Shown here one piece after another: positions 10,247 to 19,789 of a stretch of 64,000 bases of DNA. The DNA comes from Pectinophora gossypiella (lineage: Eukaryota > Arthropoda > Insecta > Lepidoptera > Gelechiidae), in contig NC_065423.1 in the NCBI RefSeq assembly GCF_024362695.1, positions 3,961,001 through 4,025,000 on the forward strand, written 5' to 3'. Positions within the stretch are counted from its first letter, which is position 1. Each line of letters opens with the position of its first letter. The notes under the pieces are model-generated. The model worked only from the letters and a program-made list of their open reading frames with translations. It had not been told where the DNA came from and made no database searches. The position numbers and the translations under genes were made by a program.

Positions 10247-10435
10247 TATTTAATAAATGCGAAAATAACTCTTGTCTGTCTGTTATGTTTTCACGCTTAA
10301 ACCAGTGAACCGATTTAGATGAATTTTAAATAGTTTAAGACCTAGAGAAGAACGTAAGATAGTTTTTTCCCCGGAAATTACTTCCTAAAGGGATGAAAAA
10401 CAAATAAACACACCGACGGAAAGCTGGTTATAGAA
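10247..10435 (+). repeat. dispersed repeat of the 'tctgtctgtta' type
   Basis: Contains 'cttgtctgtctgttatgttt', 'aaccagtgaaccgatttaga' and 'gacctagagaagaacgtaag', blocks I recognise as widespread in arthropod genomes, often next to (TCTG)n. The class is uncertain. Copy 2 is at 38139-38327. Confidence 0.5.
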
Positions 10436-10476
10436 TAAAGAAAAAAAATATATAATTACTAACCTTAACCATAACC

Positions 10477-10565
10477 ACTGACCGTGGTCTCAGTTCATCT
10501 CGCAATGGATGTACCTCTGACTACCCCAATAGAAAATATAGTCACGACTTTATGTTAGGTTATGT
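10477..10565 (+). repeat. M3 dispersed repeat
   Basis: Reads 'cagttcatctcgcaatggat', 'gtacctctgactaccccaat' and 'atagtcacgac'. Other copies are listed under 3330-3366. Copy 2 is at 38369-38457. Confidence 0.55.
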
Positions 10566-10629
10566 CACTAACTCTAGTTATACTTAAACATAAATCCCTA
10601 TCTGTTGTTTTAAAATAACTTCCAACAAA

Positions 10630-10794
10630 ATGCTGGTGTTTATACCTAACGGTACCGACAAAACTACCGGTTCTGGCAGCGGCGGAACCGGTACCGGTTC
10701 CTCCGCTACCGGTACCGGTACTCAGTGGAAGCGCCGTAGCCGTAATATCCGTATCCTCTCAGTTTCCAGCTTACAGGAACTTCCAGTTGCTTGA
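10630..10794 (+). other. 54-codon Gly/Thr/Ser-rich open frame in an ACCGGT-rich island
   Basis: ATG at 10630, TGA at 10792-10794. Codons 7-34 are almost all Gly, Thr or Ser (GTDKTTGSGSGGTGTGSS, then ATGTGTQWKRRSR), with 'accggt' recurring in phase. It is far more GC-rich than its surroundings. No domain is recognised. It may be a low-complexity exon, a remnant, or a simple-sequence expansion that happens to be open. Copy 2 at 38522-38686 is identical as far as I can read. Confidence 0.35.
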
Positions 10795-11844
10795 GTCGGC
10801 GAAACTGCTTATTTATTACGTCGAAAGTTACATGCCGAATGCATTTTATAGTAACAACTACTTTAAGTTATTTTCTGAAATGGATGCGAAATGAAATATT
10901 CTAAATAGAGTGAAAATATTACTAAGATTGCTTTTACATCGTTTTAAACACATTATAACGGGTTCTTAACGCGTTTAAAGCAGGAATGTGAGATTCCCGA
11001 TATTTCGACACTGTTGCAAGTGCCATGATCACGGGATGACTGATGAAATTGGAGTGGAGTAGGTAGATCCATAATTTTTTACGGGCTAAGTTTGCTTTTA
11101 ATGATTGTGTTATATTTTCTGTCTGATCATTCTTTGGAACCTATATCACTAGGACACCATAGTTGCGAACCAGGTGACGTATCCTTTATACATTTTGTTG
11201 GTATCTGTTAGGATTAGGGTATGATGTTCCCAGTGAACGTTACGTTACGTTCCCAGTGACTATAGAGGGCTAGTTGTTTGAGGAGACAGATGTCAGATGA
11301 AAACGTCCAGAGTGCCAAAAAGTCACTGATTTTAATTTAAATTCGTACAAACAGTAGGATACAGTAGTTCAATGGAGCACAAGAAGAAAGTGACGCGACA
11401 AAAGTTGTCATTGTTATAAAAATATTAATTTAATGTTGGGGTTGCCAACAGTATCCTCGTAACTACGTGTCTATCGAAAAGCAGATCTCGACTAGAAACA
11501 ATGTAAAATCGATTGATGAGACAGATGAGCGGTTTATAATGTCCGTGCCTCACCCAACAGGGTCCACGTAAATTCGTAATATCAGCGTCGTGAGGCCGTT
11601 TTATCTCAGGACGTCCACCACCGCCTTATGATCATTTCGACGAACATCCGTCTTGCTTTTTTGTACTTAATTGTTATGTGGAAATTTGATATGATGTCAT
11701 TGTCTTGTTTTTGTGTATGGCGCCCTTTTATAATAAACTATTTCTATTCTACTACGTTGTTAATTATTAATATATTTACATGTCTTCTTCGTCACGCACG
11801 CCGCCATGTTGATATTACTGATTACTGAGAATCAGTTAAGTATT
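10795..11844. other. intergenic, mostly unrecognised
   Basis: A dispersed block with 'aacgggttcttaacgcgttt' and 'cgacactgttgcaagtgcca' lies at 10948-11060 (its start also appears inside 3533-3597). A small inverted-looking duplication around 'gttcccagtga' is at 11228-11262. No coding feature. Confidence 0.5.
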
Positions 11845-11858
11845 AGGCACTTCAATCA

Positions 11859-11917
11859 TAAACTGCCTATATACGTCCCAAGGCTGGGCACAGGCCTCCC
11901 CTCAATCAACCGGGGGG
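11859..11917 (-). repeat. 59-bp 5'-truncated SINE-A tail with 14-bp TSD
   Basis: Only the last part of the SINE-A 3' region is present (minus strand: ...cagccttgggacgtatatag...). It is bracketed by a perfect 14-bp TSD, aggcacttcaatca, at 11845-11858 and 11918-11931. Copy 2 is at 39751-39809. Confidence 0.88.
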
Positions 11918-12210
11918 AGGCACTTCAATCACTAAGATTTATTTTTTATTTATTTAAATACGTAATGAACAGCACACATATCATAAAGCTATAAAATTTA
12001 TTTAATTATATGTAAAAGTTTAGTCACCTTTATCTACTAATTTAACAATTTATAGTCATAATGAGGAACTTTGCAAGTTACGTTCACCAACAATAATACA
12101 GATGTACGTGATAATTACCTATTTTCTCAATACTCGGGTACATAATTATTCCAAAATACAATGCAATGACAGAAGCATATATAAAAATAATTGTTACTTG
12201 ATATTTGGAT

Positions 12211-12450
12211 TTGTGGTTGTGGGCAGGACACATAGCGAGGAGAACCGATGGCCGCTGGGGCGGAAGGGTTCTGGAATGGCGACCACGTGGCGGACGACGC
12301 TCAGTGGGTAGGCCCGCTACAAGGTGGACCGACGATCTGGTGAAGGTCGCGGGAAGCCGCTGGATGCGGGCAGCGCAGGACCGATCGTCGTGGAGATCCT
12401 TGGGGGAGGCCTGTGCCCAGCAGTGGGCGTCGTACGGCTGATGATGATGA
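12211..12450 (+). pseudogene. RTE-like LINE 3' end (reverse transcriptase C-terminus), 12-bp TSD
   Basis: The frame reads LWLWAGHIARRTDGRWGGRV, GRRSVGRPATRWTDDLVKVA and GSRWMRAAQDRSSWRSLGEA to a stop at 12439-12441, then a (TGA)n tail. This is the C-terminal zinc-knuckle-free tail of an RTE-like ORF. Its DNA end, 'aggcctgtgcccagcagtgg', is shared with SINE-A and SINE-C. The TSD tgatatttggat is at 12199-12210 and 12451-12462. It is a very short, 240-bp insertion. Copy 2 is at 40103-40342. Confidence 0.88.
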
Positions 12451-12639
12451 TGATATTTGGATCACATTAGATATAGAATTACGTTGAATTATATTGCTTC
12501 CCTTTATTTTGATCAGAATAATAATGGGTGGAAAATATAATTGTATCTGGGTGTAATAAAAAGGGTCATCATTTGTACACAAAAATAAAGATAAAATATG
12601 CATATATCCATGAAATTAGAAGGTTAAACGAAGAAAAAT

Positions 12640-12706
12640 TTTAAATATTTTTTGTTTTGTATGTTGTGTGCAATAAAGTATATTTGATTTGATTTGATTT
12701 GATTTG
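12640..12706 (+). repeat. retroelement 3' tail with (TTTGA)n
   Basis: 'tatgttgtgtgcaataaagt' followed by (TTTGA)5 at 12682-12706. It resembles the end at 28911-28940. Copy 2 is at 40532-40598. Confidence 0.6.
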
Positions 12707-12779
12707 AAAAATCTTTACAGTGCCATCTATATTGTTTTTAGGCTAGCCTGGAGAGTTCCTCATTCATACCATCATAAAG

Positions 12780-12840
12780 CCCGCCTGTGTGTAAGCAAAG
12801 ATATATAATACACCCACCCCAGCTATGTTTAAGTCCCAAT
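12780..12840 (-). repeat. SINE-E fragment
   Basis: 'cgcctgtgtgtaagcaaaga' to 'agctatgtttaagtccca' matches part of SINE-E. Copy 2 is at 40672-40732. Confidence 0.45.
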
Positions 12841-13681
12841 ATACCTTACAGAATCCTTATTTGAATATTCAATACATTGAAATGGTAATTCATAATTCTT
12901 ATTGCATTAAATCAAAATGGACGCCATTCCCCATAAACAGCACTGTATTCTCTCAAACCTTACTCGGCACAATATTATCCTACCGACACCTTACGTCTTT
13001 ACGGGAACATTATTTATGAGCTATACCGTTATGGATACCGGTATACCGGTCTGCGCTCCCGGTAACTGCCGCTGCACTCGCAAGTACCAGGGCGGCATAA
13101 GTTGCGGCAGCTATGATATACGCTTTCCTTTGTTTGAGGATGTGTTCCGTTTTGCGCAACGCCTTGCTATCTATAGTACCCTGGTACAGAACAATGGATT
13201 GTATGGGATGTTTAATGGCTCTTTTAGGGTTCTTTTTTATACATACTTTATTCTAGTAGATAGCAGTAAAAATGTGTTTACAGTGTAAATATAGTAACAA
13301 GAATAGTTCTAAATTTTATTTATTCAACGAACGATTTTACTATACAAAGTACTTGATATGCTTTGGTCAAGCGATACGATCCTGTAGTATACTTAACGAA
13401 ACATTACTTAATTATAATAATATTATTATAGTGCAGTTAATATTTATATTTATACTTGTGTTTATTTATATCATATGTATATATTTGTATGTATGTATTA
13501 TATTATTATTTTATTTATACACTTTGTGCCTTCCTACTTTTATTGACCATTCACACCATGCGAGTTAGAGGGAAGAGATCTCTTTTAGAGATCAGTTCTT
13601 TTTTGGAGCTATTTTTTGTCATTATTTATGTACTAATGTGTACAATGAAGATTTTAATAATACTGAGTTTATCGTAAATTG
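12841..13681. other. intergenic with a GC-richer island at about 13020-13120
   Basis: A 123-codon frame at 12917-13288 crosses an island with 'ggataccggtataccggtct' and 'aactgccgctgcactcgcaa'. The frame has no recognisable domain, its ends are AT-rich, and a second frame overlaps it, so I do not call a gene. The ACCGGT motif recalls 10630-10794. Confidence 0.4.
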
Positions 13682-14011
13682 AATCTTCTTCTTCTTATCG
13701 TGTGGGTTGTGAAGTGGAATACCAGGCTCATCAACCCTGGTGTCAGGGTTACGATTGAGTCGCCAAAGGCCCCTGACATGGCCCATGTAACTATTACTCA
13801 CTTACATCAGTAAATAGTAACCGGGACCAACGGCTTAGCGTGCCTTGCGAAACACGGATCATCTTACTTTCGGACAATCAGGTGATCAGCCTGTAATGTC
13901 CTAAACAAACTAGGGATCACAAAGTGATTTTTGTGATGTCTCCCCACCGGGATTCGAACCCGGGGCTTCCGGATCGTAAGTCCAACACACAACCACTAGA
14001 CCACGGAGGCC
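13682..14011 (-). repeat. SINE-B, full length
   Basis: The tRNA-like head lies at the right (plus strand 'ccgggattcgaacccggg' around 13949-13966, 'ccactagaccacggaggccg' at the end). The body carries 'accctggtgtcagggtta' and 'cgggaccaacggcttagcgt', and the (GAA)n tail is at the left. A weak 7-bp candidate TSD, gtaaatt, lies at 13674-13680 and 14019-14025. Copy 2 is at 41574-41903. Confidence 0.88.
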
Positions 14012-14204
14012 GTTAAAAGTAAATTTAAACGAATTAATTAAATGGAAATTATACTGTACATTGAAAGAAGTGATAATGTAACAGTTTTATGGGTTTGTTC
14101 ACCCCACATGGGTGAGTCGCTGACACGTCACAATACGTCGAAGTTGCTATAAAACAAACTGAAAGTATTCATAAATGGTTATTACTATTATTTACTTATA
14201 CTTA

Positions 14205-14430
14205 TCCGTGATAGCCCGAGTGTCACGACATCGAATCCCGGCAGAGGTTCTAATCATGTTTGGATCATAGATAAAATTGATATTACGTGTTTTCTTTCAT
14301 TCGTGCCCGGATAATGGCAATAGGATCAGCGCTATTACATGGGACTTAGACAGAGAGGTATAGTATATTCATAGAGTGGATGTGTATACTATACCTCTGC
14401 CTACCTCTTCGGGGATACAGGTGTGAAGCT
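14205..14430 (+). repeat. SINE-E copy
   Basis: It has a tRNA-like beginning ('gtgatagcccgagtgtcacg', 'catcgaatcccggcagaggt'), then 'gttttctttcattcgtgccc' and 'gcctacctcttcggggatac'. It contains a perfect 14-bp stem, agaggtatagtata (14354-14367) with tatactatacctct (14385-14398). Copy 2 is at 42097-42322. Confidence 0.65.
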
Positions 14431-14502
14431 ATGTTACTTAATTATATGTTAGGCTTACGTAATAGTACTAAAGCGGTACTTTATATTATGGCGATATAAT
14501 TA

Positions 14503-14690
14503 TATTCAAATTCAAATTCAAAAATATCTTTATTCAGTAGGTAACATAGTTACACTTTGAATCGTCAATTTTTACATAACGAACGTCTCATCCGCCTAAA
14601 ACTACTGCAGCTTCTCACAACCTGTATAGCCGGGGAAAAGAAGCTGCAAGAAAAACCTCGGCACAGGGCCCTAGACGTTCTTTAAAAAAA
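14503..14690 (-). repeat. retroelement 3' end with (AATTTG)n tail
   Basis: In minus sense it runs from 'gaacgtctagggccctgtgc' through 'ctgcagtagttttaggcgga' to 'aataaagatatttttgaatt' and repeats of gaattt. The layout is that of a LINE 3' UTR. Copy 2 is at 42395-42582. Confidence 0.6.
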
Positions 14691-15406
14691 ATAAAAATAA
14701 ACATAAAATATTGGTATACAATTGAGTAATTTAGCTGCCTAATATCAGTTCTCAGACAGTTAATCAATATAATAGAAAATAATATAATAATATTATTTAC
14801 GTATTTACTTTATGCATTGCAGGTCCGCATTTAATTCCTTTTTGGACACCGTATATTTTTGTATTAACCAAATTTATTAATATGAGCCAAAATCCCGAAT
14901 TTTATTACTGTATTTATAACGCAACCAGAATGTCGGAAATAGTAAGATTTACTGATACATTACCTGTCCGCAAATGGCGCTTTGTTTACTGTTCCTTACA
15001 AATAATTTGACATCATTGTGGGGTCACAGTTGTATTTACATAAAATATATAATCGTACAAGTATAATGGAGCCGATACCTACACACGAAATCTAATTTTA
15101 TTTTAAGTTATACCTGTCACTCTCTTACGAGTATCTGTGGAAAAGGAAATTTTAGGCAGAAATCTAAAACAACCCCAATAAACCTACAGAATGAAGTTGA
15201 CAGCAGACGTCAAACGGGTTGCATACCAGCGTTGTAACCTATTTGACTCGCCCGCTTTATTAATTTAATCATTTTTAAACTAACAGCTGTCAATCAGCCG
15301 TCCCTTTCCTTTTCGGCGGATAAGAATTTATTAAAATAAAATTAAATGTTGTGTGCAGGAATTAGCACCTTTATATAAATAAGTGGTTAAGAAGGCCACA
15401 TCGAAG
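14691..15406. other. intergenic, nothing recognised
   Basis: AT-rich, no coding frames and no repeat family recognised by eye. Confidence 0.5.
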
Positions 15407-15479
15407 CAATTCATCTAAAAAGCAATATGGCAATTTGACATTCGCGTCAAATAGCAATATTGCTTTTTTAGATGAATTG
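15407..15479. other. 73-nt near-perfect hairpin
   Basis: The left arm caattcatctaaaaagcaat... pairs with the right arm ...attgcttttttagatgaattg, with a few internal mismatches or bulges and a loop near 15440-15445 (attcgc). The length and shape would fit a microRNA precursor or a tiny MITE. Copy 2 is at 43299-43371. Confidence 0.6.
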
Positions 15480-15601
15480 ACCTTGATTTAATTTAGTGAC
15501 CTTTTTACCCCCCTGGTCTTATCTGCCTAAAGGTTAGGTAATAAAGCTCTCTTACGTTTTACAATCATACTCGACACATCGACACATCACTGATCCTATG
15601 A

Positions 15602-15938
15602 GCTTCTTCTTCTATCGTGTGGATTGTGAGGTGGATTACCAACCCCATCAACCCTGGTGTCAGGGTTATTACTGAGCCGCAATAGGCCTCTGATATGACT
15701 CATGTAACGACTAGGTACGTACTTACATCAGTAAGTAATAACCGGGACCAACGTCTTAACGTGCTTTTCGAAGCACGAATCATCTTACTTTTTGGACAGT
15801 CAAGTGATCAGCCTGTAATTTCCTAACCAAACTAGGGATCACAAAGTGATTTTTGTGATTTGTCCCCACCGGGATTCGAACCCGGGACCTCCGGATCGTG
15901 AGCACAACGCTCAACCACTGGACCACGGAGGCCGTCCT
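15602..15938 (-). repeat. SINE-B, full length, 9-bp TSD
   Basis: The head is at the right, with 'ccgggattcgaacccggg' and 'ccactggaccacggaggccg'; the body has 'ccctggtgtcagggttatta'; the (GAA)n tail is at the left. The TSD atcctatga is at 15593-15601 and 15939-15947. Copy 2 is at 43494-43830. Confidence 0.9.
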
Positions 15939-16080
15939 ATCCTATGATCTGACATACATAATAACAAGACGATCAATATACAAACGGTTGACGTACGAAT
16001 AAAAGAACTATTACCGGTTCCGTAGGGTAGACAGTGCAATGACAGAAGACATATACTAAACGCGTACGAAAAATATTACA

Positions 16081-16135
16081 ATACAATATAAATACACTTT
16101 ATTGCACCAAAATAAAAATAAATAATTACAAAAGA
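16081..16135 (-). repeat. retroelement 3' tail
   Basis: In minus sense: ...tttattttggtgcaataaag followed by tgtatttatattgtattg. Copy 2 is at 43973-44027. Confidence 0.5.
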
Positions 16136-16297
16136 CTCTTAACTAAGTAAATGGCAAATGGCAAAGTAAATGACAATAAGCTCGGCCTTATCGCTTTATT
16201 GTGTAAACAATATGAAATGCACTTCGTAATGCTTTCGTAATCGATAGTTGAATATATAAAAACTTATTCTAAATACAAACTATAAGTAACTAAATCT

Positions 16298-16552
16298 TCT
16301 TCTTCTAATCCGTTTATCCCCTGTTAGGATGTAGAGCTCGAATAACAGGTTTCCATTCCTTGCTCTCTTCTGCAGCATCTGTAGCTTGCTCCCATGACAT
16401 GCCGAGAGTTTTCAATTCTCGGTCAACCAAGCGTCGCCAGGTTTCTTTGGGGTGCCCCGTTTTGCGTTTTCCACGCGCACACCAGGTCAGAGCTCGTCGG
16501 GACGGGTGTTCCACAGTCTTCTAAGGACATGACCAATCCACCTCCATTTCCG
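16298..16552 (-). pseudogene. RTE-like LINE 3' end (reverse transcriptase C-terminus), frameshifted
   Basis: RKWRWIGHVLRR (about 16552-16515) continues in another frame as HPSRRALTWCARGKRKTGHP, KETWRRLVDRELKTLGMSWE and WKPVIRALHPNRG to the stop at about 16314. A (GAA)n tail follows, on the plus strand ttcttcttct at 16298. It is typical of the C-terminal region of RTE-like LINE ORFs and is 5'-truncated. Copy 2 is at 44190-44444. Confidence 0.8.
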
Positions 16553-16684
16553 TGGACTAACTAAATAATCATGTACATTTTTTTTGACGTTACTTATTGT
16601 AGATTTGCCGCAGATGCATTAACTACTTGGCCGGATAAATGAGGAACGCTGAAGGCTCTCACCCGGTACAACGTTTAAGACAAC

Positions 16685-16870
16685 AGGTCAGGCCTGTGCC
16701 TTCTGTCAATCAAAGGGAGGGGGTGCGGAGCAAACTCCACCACGCCGCTTCACTAGATAGATAAAATCTTTATTTAAGTTTAAGACGTTAAATTAACTTC
16801 CTAAAATTAAAATTTTAACATTCAGACCAATCTACGACTACGGGTTGGTGGTGGGTTTTTCGACTAATAG
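16685..16870 (-). repeat. SINE-A fragment interrupted by a retroelement tail
   Basis: SINE-A 3' text, 'aggcctgtgccttctgtcaa' to 'accacgccgcttcact', stops at about 16745 and resumes at about 16838 with 'acgggttggtggtgggtttt'. The inserted 90 bp read in minus sense end in aataaagattttatctatct, a LINE-type 3' end. Copy 2 is at 44577-44762. Confidence 0.7.
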
Positions 16871-17168
16871 CTCAATATTATATTAATTATGTAGAGGTAA
16901 CATAATCTCCACATCACTTCATAACGAGCTTCCCTTTAATTAATTGGCGGTATTAATTGGATTACGAAACATATACCTTTATCAATGTTAGAACAATTAG
17001 AATGGAAATGGATATCGACATGCGGTCGTTGTGGTTACTAAATGATTAACCACATCACTACAGGCTGAAGGAACACATCATGACGACAGAGACATGTGGT
17101 TTTGGAGGTACATGATCTAATCTAAGTCACTGAGGCGCCAGAAGGACGTAAAATACGAACCCTACAAG

Positions 17169-17352
17169 CCTTCTTCTTCTATAGTGTGGGTTGTGAGGTG
17201 GATTACCAACCCCATCAACCCACCAGGGTTATTATTGAGCCGCCAAAGGCCTCTGACATGACTCATGTAACGACTACTATGCGAATTTTCGACGCAAAAT
17301 TCCACTTGATATTAACTCAGAATCATGGCCTGAATCATCCCTCAAAGTATTC
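17169..17352 (-). repeat. SINE-B fragment joined to half an M1 MITE
   Basis: 17169-17280 is the SINE-B tail half ('gtgtgggttgtgaggtggat'). From 17281 the sequence is M1 text, 'gcaaaattccacttgatatt', 'aatcatggcctgaatcatcc'. Copy 2 is at 45061-45244. Confidence 0.7.
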
Positions 17353-17682
17353 GTAATATCAGCGCACTGTCTTTAATTAATGATTCTACTTCATAATATA
17401 TCAGTTGTATGTGAAGTTCAGAGGGAAGCTAAGTTTTCTATAAGTACGTGACGTTTCACAGATAGAATACAGCACATGGTAGCCGAAACACATTAATTTC
17501 AGTTATGACGTCACATGTCTCACACCCCGTGCTGTGACCTCACGTCTCCGAGTGCGGGGACAGACGGAAGTGTTTAACGTTTTTATCCGCTGCAGATGTT
17601 TCATAACATAAGGTCACGAGTATATCTCAATAGGGTAGTCAAAATGAACTAAGTACCCATACTGTACGGGACATACCTAGAC

Positions 17683-18008
17683 TATTAGGTTAGGTTAGGT
17701 TAGTCTGCTTGTCTGACCTTCCAACTTCTAACGCGCGAAGGGATACACAGACGTGTTTCCCCTCTATCTATATCTACTAGGGTGATCCCTAGTATTATCC
17801 GCTTACCTAACCTCAAGATTTGACAGGTCCGGTTTTTTACAGAAGCGACTACCTGTCTGATCTTCCAATCCGCGAAGAGAAAACCAGGCTAATACAAGTT
17901 AAGTCACATACCTTCGAAACGCATTTTGGGAATGTGGGTTTCCTTACGATGTTTACCTTCTCTGAGTATAATTATGACAATCATTTGTGATCCAAACATG
18001 AGTTCGGG
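17683..18008 (-). repeat. SINE-D copies (fragment plus longer copy)
   Basis: 17683-17760 is a fragment beginning with four ttagg-like units and 'ctgaccttccaacttctaac'. 17798-18008 is a longer copy with 'cctaacctcaagatttgaca', 'ggtccggttttttacagaag', 'gcgactacctgtctgatctt' and 'gtgatccaaacatgagttcg'. Copy 2 is at 45575-45900. Confidence 0.75.
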
Positions 18009-18111
18009 TTGGCTTCACATTGTCTAGGTAGCAATATGACTAGCTGTCGTAAAGCGACTAAATATCATTTCATCTAGATCGGGTAAACAAACAAAAGGGT
18101 TCGAATTTTGA

Positions 18112-18161
18112 AACCTACACAATACAATACAAATATTCATTATTGCACATAAAAAAACATT
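18112..18161 (-). repeat. retroelement 3' tail
   Basis: In minus sense: ttttttatgtgcaataatga followed by atatttgtattgtattgtg, directly abutting the left arm of the inverted repeat. Copy 2 is at 46004-46053. Confidence 0.5.
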
Positions 18162-18923
18162 AATAAAATTAAGCAAAATTAAAAATTTTGAAAAAACCCA
18201 CGACGGTAAAAATCTCATCGAAAAAGAATAAAATAACTCAAAACCCCCGACGTAACCCAATTATTATGTAACGAAATATTATATTAGACTTAAAAATACT
18301 TTCTAAAAAGAGTTGATATCTCGAGACATCGGTAATAGATATACTTAAGTACCTAAACAATGAATATGGATGTTTACAGTTTTTTCCTAACGTGTCTGTT
18401 TCTCGAAGATATACTTAAATGTAGCGATAATAATTTTACCATAATACATAACCGAGGAATATCCGTCGGGGGCTGCCATTAACCCAGCTAAAGTTTTTCT
18501 AGTGACGTGAATACAATTATTGAAGAATTGTAGTGTAGATGTTTAACGACGACATAAAATACACTTATGAGTATGATTAAATTTTTGTTGAAATTTCATA
18601 TAGAAAAGGCAGCCCCCGACGGATATTCCTCGGTTATGTATTATGGTAAAATTATTATCGCTACATTTAAGTATATCTTCGAGAAACAGACACGTTAGGA
18701 AAAAACTGTAAACATCCATATTCATTGTTTAGGTACTTAAGTATATCTATTACCGATGTCTCGAGATATCAACTCTTTTTAGAAAGTATTTTTAAGTCTA
18801 ATATAATATTTCGTTACATAATAATTGGGTTACGTCGGGGGTTTTGAGTTATTTTATTCTTTTTCGATGAGATTTTTACCGTCGTGGGTTTTTTCAAAAT
18901 TTTTAATTTTGCTTAATTTTATT
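18162..18923. repeat. perfect inverted repeat, 316-bp arms, 130-bp loop
   Basis: The arms are 18162-18477 and 18608-18923, of equal length. Read base by base, the right arm is the exact reverse complement of the left. The loop is 18478-18607. A transcript of either strand would form a 316-bp duplex. Both arms carry open frames on opposite strands, but these are mirror images and not evidence for protein. Copy 2 is at 46054-46369 and 46500-46815, also perfect. Confidence 0.95.
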
Positions 18924-19235
18924 TCAGACTTTTTAGAGAGCATATACGAATCATAATCTATATAATGTGTAGGTAAGATCTCGCAAAACAATAAGTGTGA
19001 TTCATCCTACCACATAATATTAAGTCCCTTATTATATACTAGCTTTTGCCCGCGACTTCGTCCGCGTGGCGTGTTATATAAGAGAGAGATCTTTGTGTGT
19101 GTGTGGGAGTGCATATCAAATTTCAAGCATCTAACTTATGCAGTTTAGATTTTTTCATACAATTTTTTTCCCAATAACTCCCATTTTTCAAAATACAGCC
19201 AAAAATAAACTTTATATTCACTAAGGTATGCATGC

Positions 19236-19432
19236 ATGCTAGATTGAATCAATTGATTGAATTGATTTTTTTTAATTGAGTGTTCATTGAGTTTTAATCT
19301 TAATAAACACTTCCTCTCTTCCCTTCAACGTTGCTGTGCCCTACAGGGTCCATGTTTTAGTTCCTATGCCTATGTAACACCCCATTGTACTACATGGAAT
19401 GCAATAAATAATTTAATTGAATTGAATTGAAA
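19236..19432 (+). repeat. retroelement 3' end nested in M2, (AATTG)n tail
   Basis: 'cttcaacgttgctgtgccct', 'ccccattgtactacatggaa' and 'tgcaataaataatttaattg' followed by aattg repeats. It interrupts the M2 text between 'gcatgcatgctag' and 'aaaacatctatcttacgcgg'. The same nested arrangement recurs at 36850-37045. Copy 2 is at 47128-47324. Confidence 0.6.
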
Positions 19433-19789
19433 ACATCTATCTTACGCGGTTTCGATTTTTTCATACAAATGTTTTTTTCCCGCTAACTCCCGTTTCCGTG
19501 AGAATTTTGCAATATCCTGTTGCAACTAAGCTTTAAGTTAACTAAGGTACCTGCATGCCAAATTTCAAGCGTCTAACTTAAGCGGTTTAGATTTTTCATA
19601 CAAAAGGATTTTCCCGCTAATTTCCGTTCCCGTGGGAATTCCGGGAATTCCTTTCTTAGTGCACCTCTACGGTACCTAAGCTATGTCCCTTCCAAATTTC
19701 AAATGCCTACATTTAGCCGTTCAGGCTATGCGTTGATATGTCAGTCACTGAGTCAGTCAGTTTCTCCTTTTATTTAGATTTGATTTTTT

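Noticed and set aside
12917..13288. 123-codon open frame as a host gene
   Set aside because: No recognisable domain, AT-rich ends, overlapping open frames in other phases, and no splice or promoter context. Kept only as a GC-richer island.
17683..17702. Interstitial telomeric TTAGG repeats
   Set aside because: Only about four units, and they sit at the edge of SINE-D, whose own text contains 'aggttagg' (also at 35400). Not evidence of a telomere.
18024..18725. Two minus-strand open frames around the inverted repeat
   Set aside because: They fall on mirror-image arms, so openness is not independent evidence, and no domain is visible.
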